From positions 3,162,001-3,226,000 of the forward strand of contig NZ_CP124616.1 in NCBI RefSeq assembly GCF_029958925.1: 64,000 bases of DNA, in the 5' to 3' direction. Positions 1 to 9,771 of the stretch are shown here, one piece after another. This stretch comes from Tropicibacter oceani. GTDB lineage: Bacteria; Pseudomonadota; Alphaproteobacteria; Rhodobacterales; Rhodobacteraceae. The notes below the pieces were generated by a model. That model was not told the DNA's origin, did no database searches, and saw only the letters and a list, made by a program, of their open reading frames with translations. Position numbers and translations under genes: made by a program. The number at the start of each line of letters is the position of its first letter. Position 1 is the stretch's first letter.

Positions 1-2448
1 GCCGTGGTCGACCTGGCCGCGATGCGCGACGGCATCAAGGCGCTTGGCGGCGACCCGCAGAAAATCAACCCGCTGAACCCGGTTGACCTGGTCATCGACC
101 ACTCGGTCATGATCGACGAATTCGGCAACCCGCGCGCCTTCCAGATGAACGTGGACCGCGAGTACGAGCGCAACATGGAGCGCTATACCTTCCTCAAGTG
201 GGGCCAGACCGCGTTCAACAACTTCCGCGTCGTGCCCCCGGGCACCGGCATCTGTCACCAGGTCAACCTGGAATACCTGTCGCAGACCGTCTGGACCGAC
301 GTGGACCAGAACGGCGAAACCGTCGCCTATCCCGACACGCTGGTCGGCACCGACAGCCACACCACCATGGTCAACGGCGCTGCCGTTCTGGGCTGGGGTG
401 TTGGCGGGATCGAGGCCGAGGCCGCGATGCTGGGTCAGCCGATTTCCATGCTGATCCCCGAGGTCATCGGCTTCAAGCTGACCGGCGCCATGATGGAAGG
501 CACCACCGGCACCGACCTGGTTCTGAAGGTCGTGGAAATGCTGCGCGCCAAGGGCGTTGTCGGCAAGTTCGTGGAATTCTACGGTGAAGGCCTGGATCAT
601 CTGCCGCTGGCGGACCGCGCCACCATCGCCAACATGGCCCCCGAATACGGCGCCACCTGTGGCTTCTTCCCGATCGACGACGAAACCCTGCGTTACCTGC
701 GCAACACGGGCCGCGAAGAAGACCGTGTTGCCCTGGTCGAAGCCTACGCCAAGGAAAACGGTTTCTGGCGCGGGTCCGACTATGCGCCGGTCTACACCGA
801 CACGCTGGAACTGGACATGGGCACCATCGTCCCCGCCATTTCCGGCCCCAAGCGTCCGCAGGACTATGTCGCGCTGACCGCCGCCGCATCGGCCTTTGAA
901 AAGGTCGTGGCCGATTTCCGCGGCATCGACGTGTCCGCCGACGCCAAGGACATGCTGGACGAAGGCCCCGCCGCCACGAAATCCGTCAACCTGCACAAGA
1001 CCGCATCGGTCGCAGGCGAGGATTACCAGCTGCGCGACGGGTCGGTCGTGATCGCCTCGATCACCTCGTGCACCAACACCTCGAACCCCTATGTGATGAT
1101 CGGCGCGGGCCTTGTGGCCCGCAAGGCTGCGGCCCTTGGCCTGACCCGCAAGCCCTGGGTCAAGACCTCGCTGGCACCGGGATCGCAGGTCGTGTCCGCC
1201 TATCTCGAGGCCGCCGGCCTTCAGGAAGACCTGGACAAGATCGGCTTTAACCTGGTCGGCTATGGCTGCACCACCTGCATCGGCAACTCGGGCCCGCTGC
1301 AGCCGGAAATCTCCAAGGCGATCAACGAAAACGACCTGATCGCCACCTCGGTTCTGTCGGGTAACCGCAACTTCGAAGGTCGGATTTCCCCGGACGTGCG
1401 CGCCAACTACCTGGCCTCGCCGCCGCTGGTCGTGGCCTATGCGCTGGCCGGTGACATGAACATCGACATCTCGAGGGATCCGATCGCCCAGACGCCGGAC
1501 GGCAAGGACGTCTATCTCAAGGACATCTGGCCGACCACCAAAGAGGTGGCCGACCTGGTCGAACAGACCGTCACCCGCGAGGCGTTCCAGTCCAAGTACG
1601 CCGACGTCTTCAAAGGCGACGAAAAGTGGCAGGGCGTGGAAACCACCGACGCCGAAACCTATGACTGGCCGTCGACCTCGACCTACATCCAGAACCCGCC
1701 CTACTTCCAGGGCATGTCCAAGGATCCGGGCACCATCAGCAACATCGACGGTGCGCGCGTTCTGGCCCTGCTGGGCGACATGATCACCACCGACCACATC
1801 AGCCCCGCGGGTTCCTTCAAGGAAAGCACCCCCGCCGGTCAGTATCTGGTCGAACGTCAGGTTCCGGTGCGCGAGTTCAACTCGTACGGGTCGCGTCGCG
1901 GCAACCACCAGGTCATGATGCGCGGCACCTTTGCCAACATCCGCATCAAGAACGAGATGCTGGACGGCGTCGAGGGCGGTTACTCCAAGGGCCCCGATGG
2001 TCAGCAGACCTCGATCTATGATGCGGCCATGGCCTATCAGGAACAGGGCACCCCGCTGGTCATCTTTGCCGGTGAACAGTACGGCGCCGGGTCGTCGCGT
2101 GACTGGGCCGCCAAGGGCACCGCGCTGCTGGGCGTCAAGGCCGTGATCGCCGAATCGTTCGAGCGTATCCACCGTTCGAACCTGGTGGGCATGGGCGTCA
2201 TCCCGTTCGAATTCACCGGCGGCGACACCCGCAAATCGCTGGGTCTGACCGGTGACGAAACGGTGTCCATCGCGGGCCTCGACACGATCAAGCCGCAAGA
2301 AGTGGTGCCCTGCACCATCACCATGGCGGATGGGTCGACCAAGGTCATCCAGATCAAGTGCCGGATCGATACCGCGATCGAGATCGAATACATCGAGCAC
2401 GGCGGCGTTCTGCACTACGTGCTGCGCGATCTGGCCAAGGCCAACTGA
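1..2448 (+). CDS. acnA: Aconitate hydratase AcnA, 5' end cut by the window
   Basis: Cytosolic [4Fe-4S] enzyme that interconverts citrate and isocitrate in the TCA cycle. The frame is open from base 1, so the true start lies upstream; 815 codons are visible and roughly 80 N-terminal residues are missing compared with AcnA proteins of about 890-900 residues. Three cluster cysteines are visible: one in SCTNTSNP (codon 357) and two in [13 protein letters not shown] (codons 423 and 426). The C-terminal swivel domain has the [10 protein letters not shown] substrate-binding motif. A strong intrinsic terminator follows the stop, and the next genes are unrelated, so this is the end of its transcript. 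Confident assignment. Confidence 0.97.
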   Translation, partial: AVVDLAAMRDGIKALGGDPQKINPLNPVDLVIDHSVMIDEFGNPRAFQMNVDREYERNMERYTFLKWGQTAFNNFRVVPPGTGICHQVNLEYLSQTVWTDVDQNGETVAYPDTLVGTDSHTTMVNGAAVLGWGVGGIEAEAAMLGQPISMLIPEVIGFKLTGAMMEGTTGTDLVLKVVEMLRAKGVVGKFVEFYGEGLDHLPLADRATIANMAPEYGATCGFFPIDDETLRYLRNTGREEDRVALVEAYAKENGFWRGSDYAPVYTDTLELDMGTIVPAISGPKRPQDYVALTAAASAFEKVVADFRGIDVSADAKDMLDEGPAATKSVNLHKTASVAGEDYQLRDGSVVIASITSCTNTSNPYVMIGAGLVARKAAALGLTRKPWVKTSLAPGSQVVSAYLEAAGLQEDLDKIGFNLVGYGCTTCIGNSGPLQPEISKAINENDLIATSVLSGNRNFEGRISPDVRANYLASPPLVVAYALAGDMNIDISRDPIAQTPDGKDVYLKDIWPTTKEVADLVEQTVTREAFQSKYADVFKGDEKWQGVETTDAETYDWPSTSTYIQNPPYFQGMSKDPGTISNIDGARVLALLGDMITTDHISPAGSFKESTPAGQYLVERQVPVREFNSYGSRRGNHQVMMRGTFANIRIKNEMLDGVEGGYSKGPDGQQTSIYDAAMAYQEQGTPLVIFAGEQYGAGSSRDWAAKGTALLGVKAVIAESFERIHRSNLVGMGVIPFEFTGGDTRKSLGLTGDETVSIAGLDTIKPQEVVPCTITMADGSTKVIQIKCRIDTAIEIEYIEHGGVLHYVLRDLAKAN

Positions 2449-2479
2449 TCCCGCTCCCCCTTTCGGGACAAGACAACAG

Positions 2480-2506
2480 CCCCCGGCAGCGATGCCGGGG
2501 GTTTTT
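2480..2506 (+). terminator. Rho-independent terminator of acnA
   Basis: Perfect 9-bp stem (CCCCCGGCA / TGCCGGGGG) with GCGA tetraloop followed by five T, starting 32 bp after the acnA stop. Confidence 0.93.
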
Positions 2507-2768
2507 CGTTGTCAGCGGCCCACAGGGCAGGTTTTCCCCACCTGACGGGCGGATGATCCATCGCTAGGGTTTGGGGGTGCCGGACAGCCGTCACATTTCC
2601 GTGGCGGGCGCAATTTCGCCCAAAACCACGGCAGTCGGCGCAAGTCTGCGCAATGCTTGAACAATTGACCGCAAAACAGGTTTCGCCTTTTGGGTGTTAG
2701 GCTTTAATCCAGACCCAAGGGGCACAGTTAACAAATAGAACAGAACTTTATCAGGCCGAGAGACACCC

Positions 2769-2894
2769 ATGAAAATCCTGACCATTCTTCAAGCAGCGGC
2801 ATTGGTGGCCCTGGCGCTTTATGGCGCGGCGGCCGGGGCGAATGACAAACCCGCCTGCCACGCAGAAGACACCCAGATCACCTGCAACCTCTGA
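2769..2894 (+). CDS. Tiny secreted peptide, 41 aa, unknown function
   Basis: Short ORF starting ATG after a purine-rich GCCGAGAGA ribosome-binding region. The first 24 or so residues form a classical Sec signal peptide (MKILTI start, hydrophobic Ala/Leu core, cleavage likely after AAAGA). The predicted mature part is only about 17 residues, acidic, with two cysteines nine residues apart (PACH and ITCN) that could form one disulphide in the periplasm. It lies between two convergent genes and must have its own promoter. I recognise no family; the signal peptide and ribosome-binding region make it more than a chance ORF. Confidence 0.55.
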   Translation: MKILTILQAAALVALALYGAAAGANDKPACHAEDTQITCNL

Positions 2895-2906
2895 CCCGCC
2901 TTTGGG

Positions 2907-2938
2907 GGCCTGCAACGCGCAGGCCGCCAGGGTGGCGG
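2907..2938. terminator. Paired hairpins between convergent genes
   Basis: GGCCTGC/GCAGGCC with a 5-nt loop, followed at once by CCGCCA/TGGCGG. Neither has a T-run, so the termination role is inferred from the position between the small peptide gene and the end of ccmG. Confidence 0.4.
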
Positions 2939-2952
2939 TGCCCCCTTTGGGC

Positions 2953-3501
2953 CTAGCGCCCCAGCGCCGCGTTCAACGCCGGCACAAAGCGCTGTTCATA
3001 GTCCGAGCCGACCAGCGGCCCGATGAACTTGAACAGCACCACACCATCCCCATCCAGGATGAAGGTCTCGGGCGGGCCGGTCACGCCCCACTCGATCGAG
3101 GTCCGCCCCGAAGGATCAAAGGCGATCGCCGAAAAGGGATTGCCGTCCTGTTCCAGCACCTGACGGGCCTGGCCCTCCTGGTCCTTCATGTTCACGCCGA
3201 CGACGTTCAGCCCCTCGGCCTGCATCTGCATCAGGCGCGGATGTTCGGCGCGGCATGGCGGGCACCAGCTGGCCCAGAAATTCACGATGGTCACCTCGCC
3301 CGTGGCCAGCACTTCGGGGGTGACGGGCGCATAGCCGCTTAGCGCCACCTCGGTGATCGCCGGAGCAGGCTTGCCCACGAAGGTCGAGGGCAGATCGCGC
3401 GCGCCCGGCCGCCCAAGCCCCAGGTAGAACATCAGCCCCAGCGCCAGAAAGACCAGCGGCGGCAGGATCATCAGGGGCGAAATGCCACGTTTGTCAGCCA
3501 A
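2953..3501 (-). CDS. ccmG: Thiol:disulfide interchange protein CcmG/DsbE
   Basis: Membrane-anchored periplasmic thioredoxin that reduces apocytochrome c haem-binding cysteines for haem ligation. One N-terminal membrane anchor (LPPLVFLALGLMFYLG) precedes a thioredoxin fold with the catalytic WCPPC motif and the GVTGPPETF cis-proline loop typical of CcmG. I chose the TTG start at 3501, which overlaps the ccmD stop by 8 bp and sits behind GAAGAGAGA, giving 182 aa as usual for the family. An in-frame ATG at 3471 would cut into the anchor. Last gene of the ccm block. Confidence 0.93.
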   Translation of the reverse strand: MADKRGISPLMILPPLVFLALGLMFYLGLGRPGARDLPSTFVGKPAPAITEVALSGYAPVTPEVLATGEVTIVNFWASWCPPCRAEHPRLMQMQAEGLNVVGVNMKDQEGQARQVLEQDGNPFSAIAFDPSGRTSIEWGVTGPPETFILDGDGVVLFKFIGPLVGSDYEQRFVPALNAALGR

Positions 3502-3649
3502 GTTTCTGTCTCTCTTCAATCTGGGCCAGCTCGGCCTTGACCTTGCGCGCACGCAGCACGCTGGCCACCACAAGCACCACGATCAGCAGGATCGACAGCG
3601 CATAGGACGACAGGACCGCCCCGGCGTATTTTCCAAGATCCGGCATCAT
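3494..3649 (-). CDS. ccmD: Haem exporter protein CcmD
   Basis: Small single-span membrane protein (51 aa, or 50 aa from the second of two adjacent ATGs) that completes the CcmABCD haem-handling complex and helps release holo-CcmE. It has the expected short N-terminus (MPDLGKYAG), one transmembrane helix and a charged C-terminal tail (LRARKVKAELAQIEER). The first ATG overlaps the ccmC stop (ATGA). Position between ccmC and ccmG is diagnostic. Confidence 0.9.
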   Translation of the reverse strand: MMPDLGKYAGAVLSSYALSILLIVVLVVASVLRARKVKAELAQIEERQKLG

Positions 3650-4374
3650 GCCCCCCTTTCGCGCGTCAACAGCGCCCGCGCCCGGCGTGCCCTGATTTCG
3701 GTCTGGGTGCGCAGGAACACCAGCGCGATGAACAGCAGGACAAAGCCCGCGATGCTGACCAGAAGCGGGTGGTAAAACACGTCGGCCACGTTCTCTTCCT
3801 TGTCCAGCGACAGCGATGCGCCCTGGTGCAGCCCCTGGTTCCAGAAATTCACCGCATAGCGCGACAGCAGCGCAAAGACCGACCCGACAAGACACAGGAT
3901 CGAGGTCAGGTCGGCAGCGGTGTCGTCATTTTCGATCGCCGTCCAAAGCGCCATGTATCCAAGGTAGAACAGGAACAGGATCAGGAAAGAGGTCAGGCGC
4001 GGGTCCCAGGCCCACCAGGTTCCCCACATCGGCTGGCCCCAGATTGCCCCGGTGATCAGCGCGATCACGGTCATCATCGCCCCGATGGGCGCCGCGGCCC
4101 GGGCCGCCAGCGCGCTGACGTGATGGCGCCGCACGATCCAGATCAGCGAGGCGACAAGCATCATCATCCAGGCGTTGATCGCCATCAGCGCCGAAGGCAC
4201 GTGCAGATAGATGATTTTCACGGTGCTGCCCTGCCGGTAATCTTCGGGCGTAAAGAAAAAGCCCCAGACCAGTCCCACGACAAGGCAGATGACAGCCCCC
4301 GCGCTGAACCAGGGCAGCAGGCGGTCGGTGGTCCGGATAAACTTGACCGGATTGGCGTATTCCCAGATCGACAT
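3646..4374 (-). CDS. ccmC: Haem exporter permease CcmC
   Basis: Integral membrane protein of 242 aa that presents haem to CcmE in the periplasm. Six predicted membrane helices surround the tryptophan-rich WWAWD-type motif (MWGTWWAWDPR), and a conserved periplasmic histidine is seen in IIYLHVPSA. It starts about 200 bp downstream of the ccmB stop, an unusually wide gap for this operon that carries a palindrome, so it may have its own promoter. Confidence 0.95.
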   Translation of the reverse strand: MSIWEYANPVKFIRTTDRLLPWFSAGAVICLVVGLVWGFFFTPEDYRQGSTVKIIYLHVPSALMAINAWMMMLVASLIWIVRRHHVSALAARAAAPIGAMMTVIALITGAIWGQPMWGTWWAWDPRLTSFLILFLFYLGYMALWTAIENDDTAADLTSILCLVGSVFALLSRYAVNFWNQGLHQGASLSLDKEENVADVFYHPLLVSIAGFVLLFIALVFLRTQTEIRARRARALLTRERGA

Positions 4375-4527
4375 GCGCTTTGGATACCTCTGTTTGGCAC
4401 CGCTTTACACATCAAATATCCGTAGGGCGCAATACGTCGCGCTCAGCTTGGGCCAGTGGCGGCCCATGCGCCGCAGCGGAACGTCAGTCAACGCCCTGCC
4501 GCCAGCCGCAAAACCCGCCGCGATGCC

Positions 4528-4544
4528 CATTGATCGAATCAATG
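4528..4544. promoter_or_regulatory. Perfect inverted repeat between ccmB and ccmC
   Basis: CATTGAT-CGA-ATCAATG, a 7-3-7 palindrome 154 bp upstream of ccmC in the 197-bp ccmB-ccmC gap. The half-sites TTGAT/ATCAA match those of FNR/FnrL, but that consensus has four central bases and this has three. Operator function is therefore only a suggestion. Confidence 0.35.
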
Positions 4545-4571
4545 CCGCTGCGGCGCGGGGCCATTGGTGCC

Positions 4572-5228
4572 TCAGCGCAGGTTGATCCGCAGAACCGCCG
4601 CCGAGGCAAAGGGCAGCAGCGCCACCGCCCCCGCGCTGATCCCCGCCAGCATCAAAAGCGGCGTCTGCACCGCCAGCCCCTCGGCGCCGCGCCGCGCGGC
4701 CTCGGCGCCAAAAATCAGGGTCGGCACGTAAAGCGGCAGCACCAGCAGCGACATCAGCAACCCGCCACGTTTCAGCCCCACGGTCAGCGCCGCGCCAAAG
4801 GTGCCGATCACCGACAGCGCCGGGGTCCCCAGCAGCAGCGACACCACCACCCACAGATAGCCCCCGACCGGCAGGTTCAAAAGCACCCCCAGCACCGGCG
4901 CCGCCAGCACCAAAGGCAGGCCCGTGGTGATCCAATGCGCCAGCGCCTTGACGCTGACCACGCCCTCCATCGGCAAAGGCGCCGTCGCCAACAGGTCAAG
5001 CGACCCGTCCTCCCAATCCAGCGCAAAGATCCGGTCCAGCGACAACAGACAGGCCAGCAGCGCCCCGATCCACAGAACGCCCGGCGCGATCCGCGTCAGC
5101 AGCCCGGTCTCGGGGCCAACCCCGAAAGGCACCAGCACCGTCACGATCAGGAAAAACACCAGACCCAGGCCAAAGCCCCCCCCGGCCCGCACCGACAGCC
5201 GCAAATCCCGTACCAGCAGCGCAATCAT
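4572..5228 (-). CDS. ccmB: Haem exporter subunit CcmB
   Basis: Integral membrane permease of 218 aa that partners the ATPase CcmA in the CcmAB-C-D complex releasing holo-CcmE. It starts [16 protein letters not shown], a typical CcmB N-terminus, and has six hydrophobic segments. Its start overlaps the ccmA stop by 4 bp, indicating translational coupling. Confidence 0.94.
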   Translation of the reverse strand: MIALLVRDLRLSVRAGGGFGLGLVFFLIVTVLVPFGVGPETGLLTRIAPGVLWIGALLACLLSLDRIFALDWEDGSLDLLATAPLPMEGVVSVKALAHWITTGLPLVLAAPVLGVLLNLPVGGYLWVVVSLLLGTPALSVIGTFGAALTVGLKRGGLLMSLLVLPLYVPTLIFGAEAARRGAEGLAVQTPLLMLAGISAGAVALLPFASAAVLRINLR

Positions 5229-5839
5229 AAAAAGGCCTCGTCCGAGGCCGCCGCCCGTGGGCGCGCCTTGTAGGGGGTCACGTCGAAAATCTCGGCCTCC
5301 TGCAGCCCAAGGTCGATATGCGTCGCCATCAAGGCGCTGCCGCCCGCCGCCAGATGCGCACGCACCGCCTCGGCAAACAGTTGCACCGACGCGGTGTCCA
5401 GCGACACCGTCGGCTCGTCCAACACCCAGACCGGCCGCCCCGTCACCATCAGCCGCGCCAGACCCAGCCGCCGCTTCTGCCCGGCGCTCAGCGTGCCCGC
5501 CAACCGATTGTCCAGGGTCTCAAGGTTGAACCCTTTCAACGCCGCGGAAATGTTCTTTGTCCCAAAGGCCTGCGCCCAAAAGCTCAGGTTCTCGGTCACC
5601 GTCAGCATGGATTTCAACCCATCCGCATGGGCGGCATAGGCAATCCGCTCGCCCGCCCCCTCGACCGTGCCTTCGAACGGCGGCTGCAGGCCCGCCACGG
5701 TGCGCAGCAAGGTCGTCTTGCCCGACCCGTTCGGCCCGCGCAGCACCAGCGCCCGCCCCGGCCCCAGCCCAAAGCTGACACCCTCCAGAACCGGCACACC
5801 GCCCCGGGCCACCGCAAGATCACGAACCGTCAATTCCAT
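5225..5839 (-). CDS. ccmA: Cytochrome c biogenesis ATPase CcmA
   Basis: ABC-type ATPase of 204 aa powering the CcmABCD complex in c-type cytochrome maturation. Walker A is [12 protein letters not shown], the signature is [14 protein letters not shown], and Walker B is [12 protein letters not shown]. It is the first gene of the ccm block on the minus strand. Copy 1 of the 3'-element lies between it and the preceding Mth938-family gene, so the ccm genes may form a separate transcript. Confidence 0.96.
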   Translation of the reverse strand: MELTVRDLAVARGGVPVLEGVSFGLGPGRALVLRGPNGSGKTTLLRTVAGLQPPFEGTVEGAGERIAYAAHADGLKSMLTVTENLSFWAQAFGTKNISAALKGFNLETLDNRLAGTLSAGQKRRLGLARLMVTGRPVWVLDEPTVSLDTASVQLFAEAVRAHLAAGGSALMATHIDLGLQEAEIFDVTPYKARPRAAASDEAFL

Positions 5840-5911
5840 GTCGCAGACTTACCCCAGCCGCCCGCCGCGCAAAAGCGTCAAAAGCGCCCAGTGCCCATTC
5901 CGGCCCGCCTG

Positions 5912-5970
5912 TTTCTTTGTGCCGCAAAATATCCCGGGGGAGTCGCTCAGCGACGGGGGCAGCGCCCCCA
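5912..5970 (-). repeat. Dispersed 3'-element, copy 1
   Basis: Two-hairpin element. Read from the preceding minus-strand gene it gives GGGGGCGCTGCCCCC, then a GTCGC/GCGAC hairpin, then CCCGGGATATTTTG and GAAA. It begins 55 bp after the Mth938-family stop. Four other copies occur in this window. Confidence 0.85.
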
Positions 5971-6025
5971 ACCAACGCCCGCCGCAACAAACCGCCTCAG
6001 ATCTCCTCGGACCGTACAGTCAATC

Positions 6026-6379
6026 TCAGACCGGCAGGGCCGCCAGCGCCACGCGCCGGCCCTCGCTCAGCAGCACGTTGTAGGTCCGGCAGGCCGAGGG
6101 CGAATTCATCACCTCGACGCCGATCCCCGCGTCCTCCAGCCGGGCGCGCAGCGCGGACGGCAGGTGAAAGATTTCCGCCCCCGTGCCCACGAACAGCACG
6201 TCCACATGGCCGGCAAGGTCCATCAGGGCGGCAACATCGTCCAGCCCGCCCCAGGGATTCGCCCCGGCGCCATACATCAGAACCGCGCCGGCATGGACCT
6301 CGCCTCCGACGCGGAAAAAGCCGGGGCCATATCCGTCAACGGGGACGGCATCGGTAAAGGTGATTTCATTGATACGCAT
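6026..6379 (-). CDS. Mth938-like (DUF498) domain protein
   Basis: Small soluble protein of 117 aa belonging to the Mth938/Xcc1710 family, relatives of the mitochondrial complex I assembly factor NDUFAF3. Family landmarks include INEITFTDAVPVDGYGPGFFRVGGEVHAG, here seen in two parts as INEITFTD and GYGPGFFRVGG, and the LFVGTGAEI turn. It commonly neighbours secD/secF in alphaproteobacteria, as here, but its bacterial role is not defined. It starts 9 bp after the TauE/SafE gene ends, so it is probably co-transcribed with it. Confidence 0.85.
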   Translation of the reverse strand: MRINEITFTDAVPVDGYGPGFFRVGGEVHAGAVLMYGAGANPWGGLDDVAALMDLAGHVDVLFVGTGAEIFHLPSALRARLEDAGIGVEVMNSPSACRTYNVLLSEGRRVALAALPV

Positions 6380-6388
6380 GGCTTGCTT

Positions 6389-7141
6389 TTACCTCCAGAA
6401 CGGCAGCCCAGACAAGGCCGAGAGCGCAATCAACCCATAGGCCGCGCCGCGATACAGCCTGTCTTGGCCCGGCACGAACATCCGCCCGCCCAGCCAGTTG
6501 CCCGCCATGCAAGGCACCGCCAGCCCCAGGCCCAGCACCATGGCGCCCGCTTCCCACAATCCAAAGGCGCCCATGCCCAGGATGATCAGCAGATCAAAGA
6601 CGAAAAGGTAATACAGGGTGGTCGCGCGGATCACCGCCGCCGGCAGTGGCCGGGCCATGTAGAACAGGATCACCGGGGGCCCCGGCAGGCCCGCAACCCC
6701 GCCCAGGAAACCAGCCGCACCGCCGATGGCCAGCACCATGGCGCGGCTGACCACGCCGCCATAGCGCAGCCCGCCGATCAGCACCGCCAGCATGCTCAGC
6801 GCCAACAGGCTGACCGCATAGCGAAACGCCTCGGGCGGGACCAGTTGCAGCACCGCCAGCCCCACCGGCAACATCACCGCCGTGCCCAGCGTCAGCCGCC
6901 CCAGGTCGCCCTTTTCGACCTGCGGCCAGGCGCGGCGCAGGATCGGCATGGGGCCAAGGATGTCCATGAAGGTCAGCGCCAGGATCGCCTGGAAGGGCGT
7001 CAGAAACTGCGCCGTAACGGGCAAAAAGACAAGGGCTGTTCCAAAGCCTGCAAAGCCCCGGACCAGCCCCCCGATGAATGCCGCAAATGCGATCCAGCCA
7101 AGGCCCGGAAGGTTCCAGGCCTCGGCCAGCAGATCAGGCAT
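6389..7141 (-). CDS. TauE/SafE (TSUP) family membrane permease
   Basis: Polytopic inner-membrane protein of 250 aa with about eight hydrophobic segments. The family signature GGLVRGFAGFGTALVFLP lies near the N-terminus, and its second half-repeat is at GGAAGFLGGVAGLPGPPVI. Members export sulfite, sulfonates or other organic anions; the substrate cannot be told from sequence. The start overlaps the end of secF by 8 bp, so it is translated from the sec transcript. Confidence 0.85.
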   Translation of the reverse strand: MPDLLAEAWNLPGLGWIAFAAFIGGLVRGFAGFGTALVFLPVTAQFLTPFQAILALTFMDILGPMPILRRAWPQVEKGDLGRLTLGTAVMLPVGLAVLQLVPPEAFRYAVSLLALSMLAVLIGGLRYGGVVSRAMVLAIGGAAGFLGGVAGLPGPPVILFYMARPLPAAVIRATTLYYLFVFDLLIILGMGAFGLWEAGAMVLGLGLAVPCMAGNWLGGRMFVPGQDRLYRGAAYGLIALSALSGLPFWR

Positions 7142-8102
7142 CGATATCCCCGAACTGGGTGCCCGAGGTATCGACCGGCTTGCTCCAGTCGCGTTTCACG
7201 CCCAACCGGTGCAGGATGGCCGAAGCCACGAAGATCGACGAATAGGTGCCCACCAGGATGCCCCAGGTCATCGCAAAGACGAACCCGCGGATCACGTCGC
7301 CGCCCAGCACCAACAGCGCGATCAGCGCGATCAGTGTGGTGAACGAGGTCATGAAGGTCCGGCTGAGCGTTTCGTTGATCGACAGGTTCAGAACCTCCTT
7401 CAGGCCCTTGCTCTTGTACTTGATCAGGTTCTCGCGGACCCGGTCGAACACGACCACCGTATCGTTCAGCGAATAGCCGACGATGGTCAGCAGCGCCGCG
7501 ATGATCGCCAGGTCAAAGCGGATCTGAAGCTCGGAGAAAATGCCGATGGTCAGGATCACGTCATGGATCAGCGCCACTACCGCGCCCACCGCGAACTGCC
7601 ATTCGAAGCGCAGCCAGATGTAGATCAGCACGGCACCGATGGCCAGGGTCACGGCAATGATCGCGGTCTTGATCAATTCGCCCGACACCTTGGGCCCGAC
7701 GCTTTCGACGGAGACGAACTTGATGTCCGGGTTCACGCCCTGCAGCGCGGCCTCGGCGGCGGCGATGACCTCGCCCGATACCGCCTCTTCTCCGTCCTGG
7801 GCGCCGATCCGGATCATCGCGACGTTCTGGTCGGGGCCAAAGGTCGGGTCAAAAACCTCGGAAATCGTCGTATCGCCCAGGTCCAGCGCCGCCAGGGCGC
7901 TGCGATAGGCCCCGACGTCGATGGGCTGGGCACTTTCGGTGCGGATCGTGGTGCCGCCCTTGAAGTCGATGCCATAGTTCAGACCGCGCACCATGAAGCT
8001 GCCAAAGGCCAGCACCATCATGAACAGCGAAATGCCCAGCCACAGCTTGGATCGTGAAAAGAAGTCCCAGTTGGTGACTTCGGGAACCAGTTTCAGTCGC
8101 AT
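7134..8102 (-). CDS. secF: Protein translocase subunit SecF
   Basis: RND-family membrane protein of 322 aa which with SecD uses the proton gradient to drive late steps of Sec-dependent export. The N-terminal helix is followed by the GIDFKGGT motif of the first periplasmic domain. The conserved DTVVVFDRVREN block lies in the membrane core. It begins 1 bp after the secD stop. Confidence 0.97.
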   Translation of the reverse strand: MRLKLVPEVTNWDFFSRSKLWLGISLFMMVLAFGSFMVRGLNYGIDFKGGTTIRTESAQPIDVGAYRSALAALDLGDTTISEVFDPTFGPDQNVAMIRIGAQDGEEAVSGEVIAAAEAALQGVNPDIKFVSVESVGPKVSGELIKTAIIAVTLAIGAVLIYIWLRFEWQFAVGAVVALIHDVILTIGIFSELQIRFDLAIIAALLTIVGYSLNDTVVVFDRVRENLIKYKSKGLKEVLNLSINETLSRTFMTSFTTLIALIALLVLGGDVIRGFVFAMTWGILVGTYSSIFVASAILHRLGVKRDWSKPVDTSGTQFGDIDA

Positions 8103-8103
8103 G

Positions 8104-9765
8104 TCACACCTCGATCGTTTTGGGACGGCGGCGTTCGAACCAGATCACGATCAGCAGCCGCGTGACGAAGATCGCCGTGAAGACCGAGGTCAGGATGCCC
8201 AGCCCCAGCGTGATGGCAAAGCCGCGCACCGGACCCGAACCCATGACATAAAGGATCACCGCCGTGATGAAGGTGGTGAAGTTGGCGTCGATGATGGCGC
8301 TCAGCGCCTTTTCATAGCCCAGCTCGATCGCCCGGGCAGGCCCGCGCGCGGTTTTCAGTTCCTCGCGGATACGTTCGAAAATCAGCACGTTGGCGTCGAC
8401 CGCCATGCCGACGGTCAGCACGATGCCTGCGATGCCCGGCAAGGTCAGCGTCGCGCCGATCAGGCTGAGCGCGCCGAACAGCAGCACGATGTTGAAGATC
8501 AACGCGATATTGGCGAAAATCCCGAACAGGCCATAGGCAAGGGCCATGAACATCAGCACGGCGGCAAAGGCCACCGCGGTCGCGATCTTGCCCGCGTCGA
8601 TGCTGTCCTGTCCCAGTTCCGGGCCGATGGTGCGTTCTTCGAGGAACTCCAGACCCGCCGGCAACGCGCCAGCGCGCAGCAGCACCGCCAGGTTGGTCGA
8701 TTCCTCGATGCTGAAATTGCCGGTGATGATGCCCGAACCGCCGGAGATATGGCTTTGGATCACCGGATCGCTGATCACCTCGTTGTCCAGCACGATGGCA
8801 AAGGGGCTGCCGATGTTCTCGGCGGTGTAGTCGCCGAACTTGCGCGCCCCCGACGGGTTGAAGCGGAAGCTGACCGCAGGCCGCCCGTTCTGGTCAAACG
8901 AAGGCTGCGCATCGACCAGCTCTTCGCCGGTGACGACGGGCGCCTGTTCAAGGATGGCATAGGCGCCTTCGCGGTCCAGATATGGCAGGATTTCATTGCC
9001 CACCCCGGCGCTGTCATTGGCGTTCGAGGTGCGCCCGACGACCGGCTGAAAGGTCAGCTGCGCCGTGGTGCCGATGATGTCCTTGAGCTCTTGGGCCGAG
9101 CCGATGCCCGGCACCTGGATCAGGATGCGGTCACTGCCCTGACGCTGGATCGTGGGTTCGCGGGTGCCGACCTCGTCGATGCGGCGGCGAATGATTTCAA
9201 GGCTTTGCTGCATCGTGCGTTCATCCGTGGCCTGCTTTTCGGCCTCGGACAGGGTGACGATGATCTGGTCGCCCTCGCTGCTGACCTGCAGGTCGGTCGA
9301 CCCGGCCCCGGTCAGCGACACGACGGGCTGCGCCAGTCCGCGCACCAGTTCCAGCGCGCGCGGCATGCCCGCGGGTTCCGATATCCTGACCCGCAATTCG
9401 CCCTCGGGGGCGGGTTGCAGGCGGATGGTGCCGACGGTGGCACGTTCGGGGCGCAGGATGTCGCGCACCTCGGGCCACAGCGCGTCCATCCGGGCGGCAT
9501 AGACGTCCTGCACCTTGACCTCGGCCAACAGGTGCGCACCGCCGCGCAGATCGAGCCCGAGGTTCACCAGACCGGACGGAAGCGCCGAAGGCCATTGCGC
9601 TGCAAGGGCCTGATTTTCCGGCGTATTCGCGCCCAGTTCAATGGCCGAGGCAGCGTCGTTATGCTGCTCGACACGGGTGTAAAAGGCATTGGGCAGCGCC
9701 AGAACAACGCCCAAGGCAAGCGTGGCCCAGATCAGCACACGCTTCCATAGATCGATCTGTAGCAT
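8104..9765 (-). CDS. secD: Protein translocase subunit SecD
   Basis: Partner of SecF, 553 aa. One N-terminal helix, then the LGLDLRGGAHLL motif, a large periplasmic P1 domain, and a C-terminal six-helix RND core with AVDANVLIFERIREE. It follows yajC by 6 bp in the standard yajC-secD-secF order. Confidence 0.97.
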   Translation of the reverse strand: MLQIDLWKRVLIWATLALGVVLALPNAFYTRVEQHNDAASAIELGANTPENQALAAQWPSALPSGLVNLGLDLRGGAHLLAEVKVQDVYAARMDALWPEVRDILRPERATVGTIRLQPAPEGELRVRISEPAGMPRALELVRGLAQPVVSLTGAGSTDLQVSSEGDQIIVTLSEAEKQATDERTMQQSLEIIRRRIDEVGTREPTIQRQGSDRILIQVPGIGSAQELKDIIGTTAQLTFQPVVGRTSNANDSAGVGNEILPYLDREGAYAILEQAPVVTGEELVDAQPSFDQNGRPAVSFRFNPSGARKFGDYTAENIGSPFAIVLDNEVISDPVIQSHISGGSGIITGNFSIEESTNLAVLLRAGALPAGLEFLEERTIGPELGQDSIDAGKIATAVAFAAVLMFMALAYGLFGIFANIALIFNIVLLFGALSLIGATLTLPGIAGIVLTVGMAVDANVLIFERIREELKTARGPARAIELGYEKALSAIIDANFTTFITAVILYVMGSGPVRGFAITLGLGILTSVFTAIFVTRLLIVIWFERRRPKTIEV

Positions 9766-9771
9766 CGGGTA

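Noticed and set aside
4528-4544. Canonical FNR box
   Set aside because: FNR-type sites are TTGAT-N4-ATCAA; this has three central bases, so it is kept only as an unassigned palindrome.
5318-7342. 674-codon plus-strand frame across ccmA and the TauE/SafE gene
   Set aside because: Shadow of genuine minus-strand genes: Arg/Gln/Pro-rich product with no recognisable domain.
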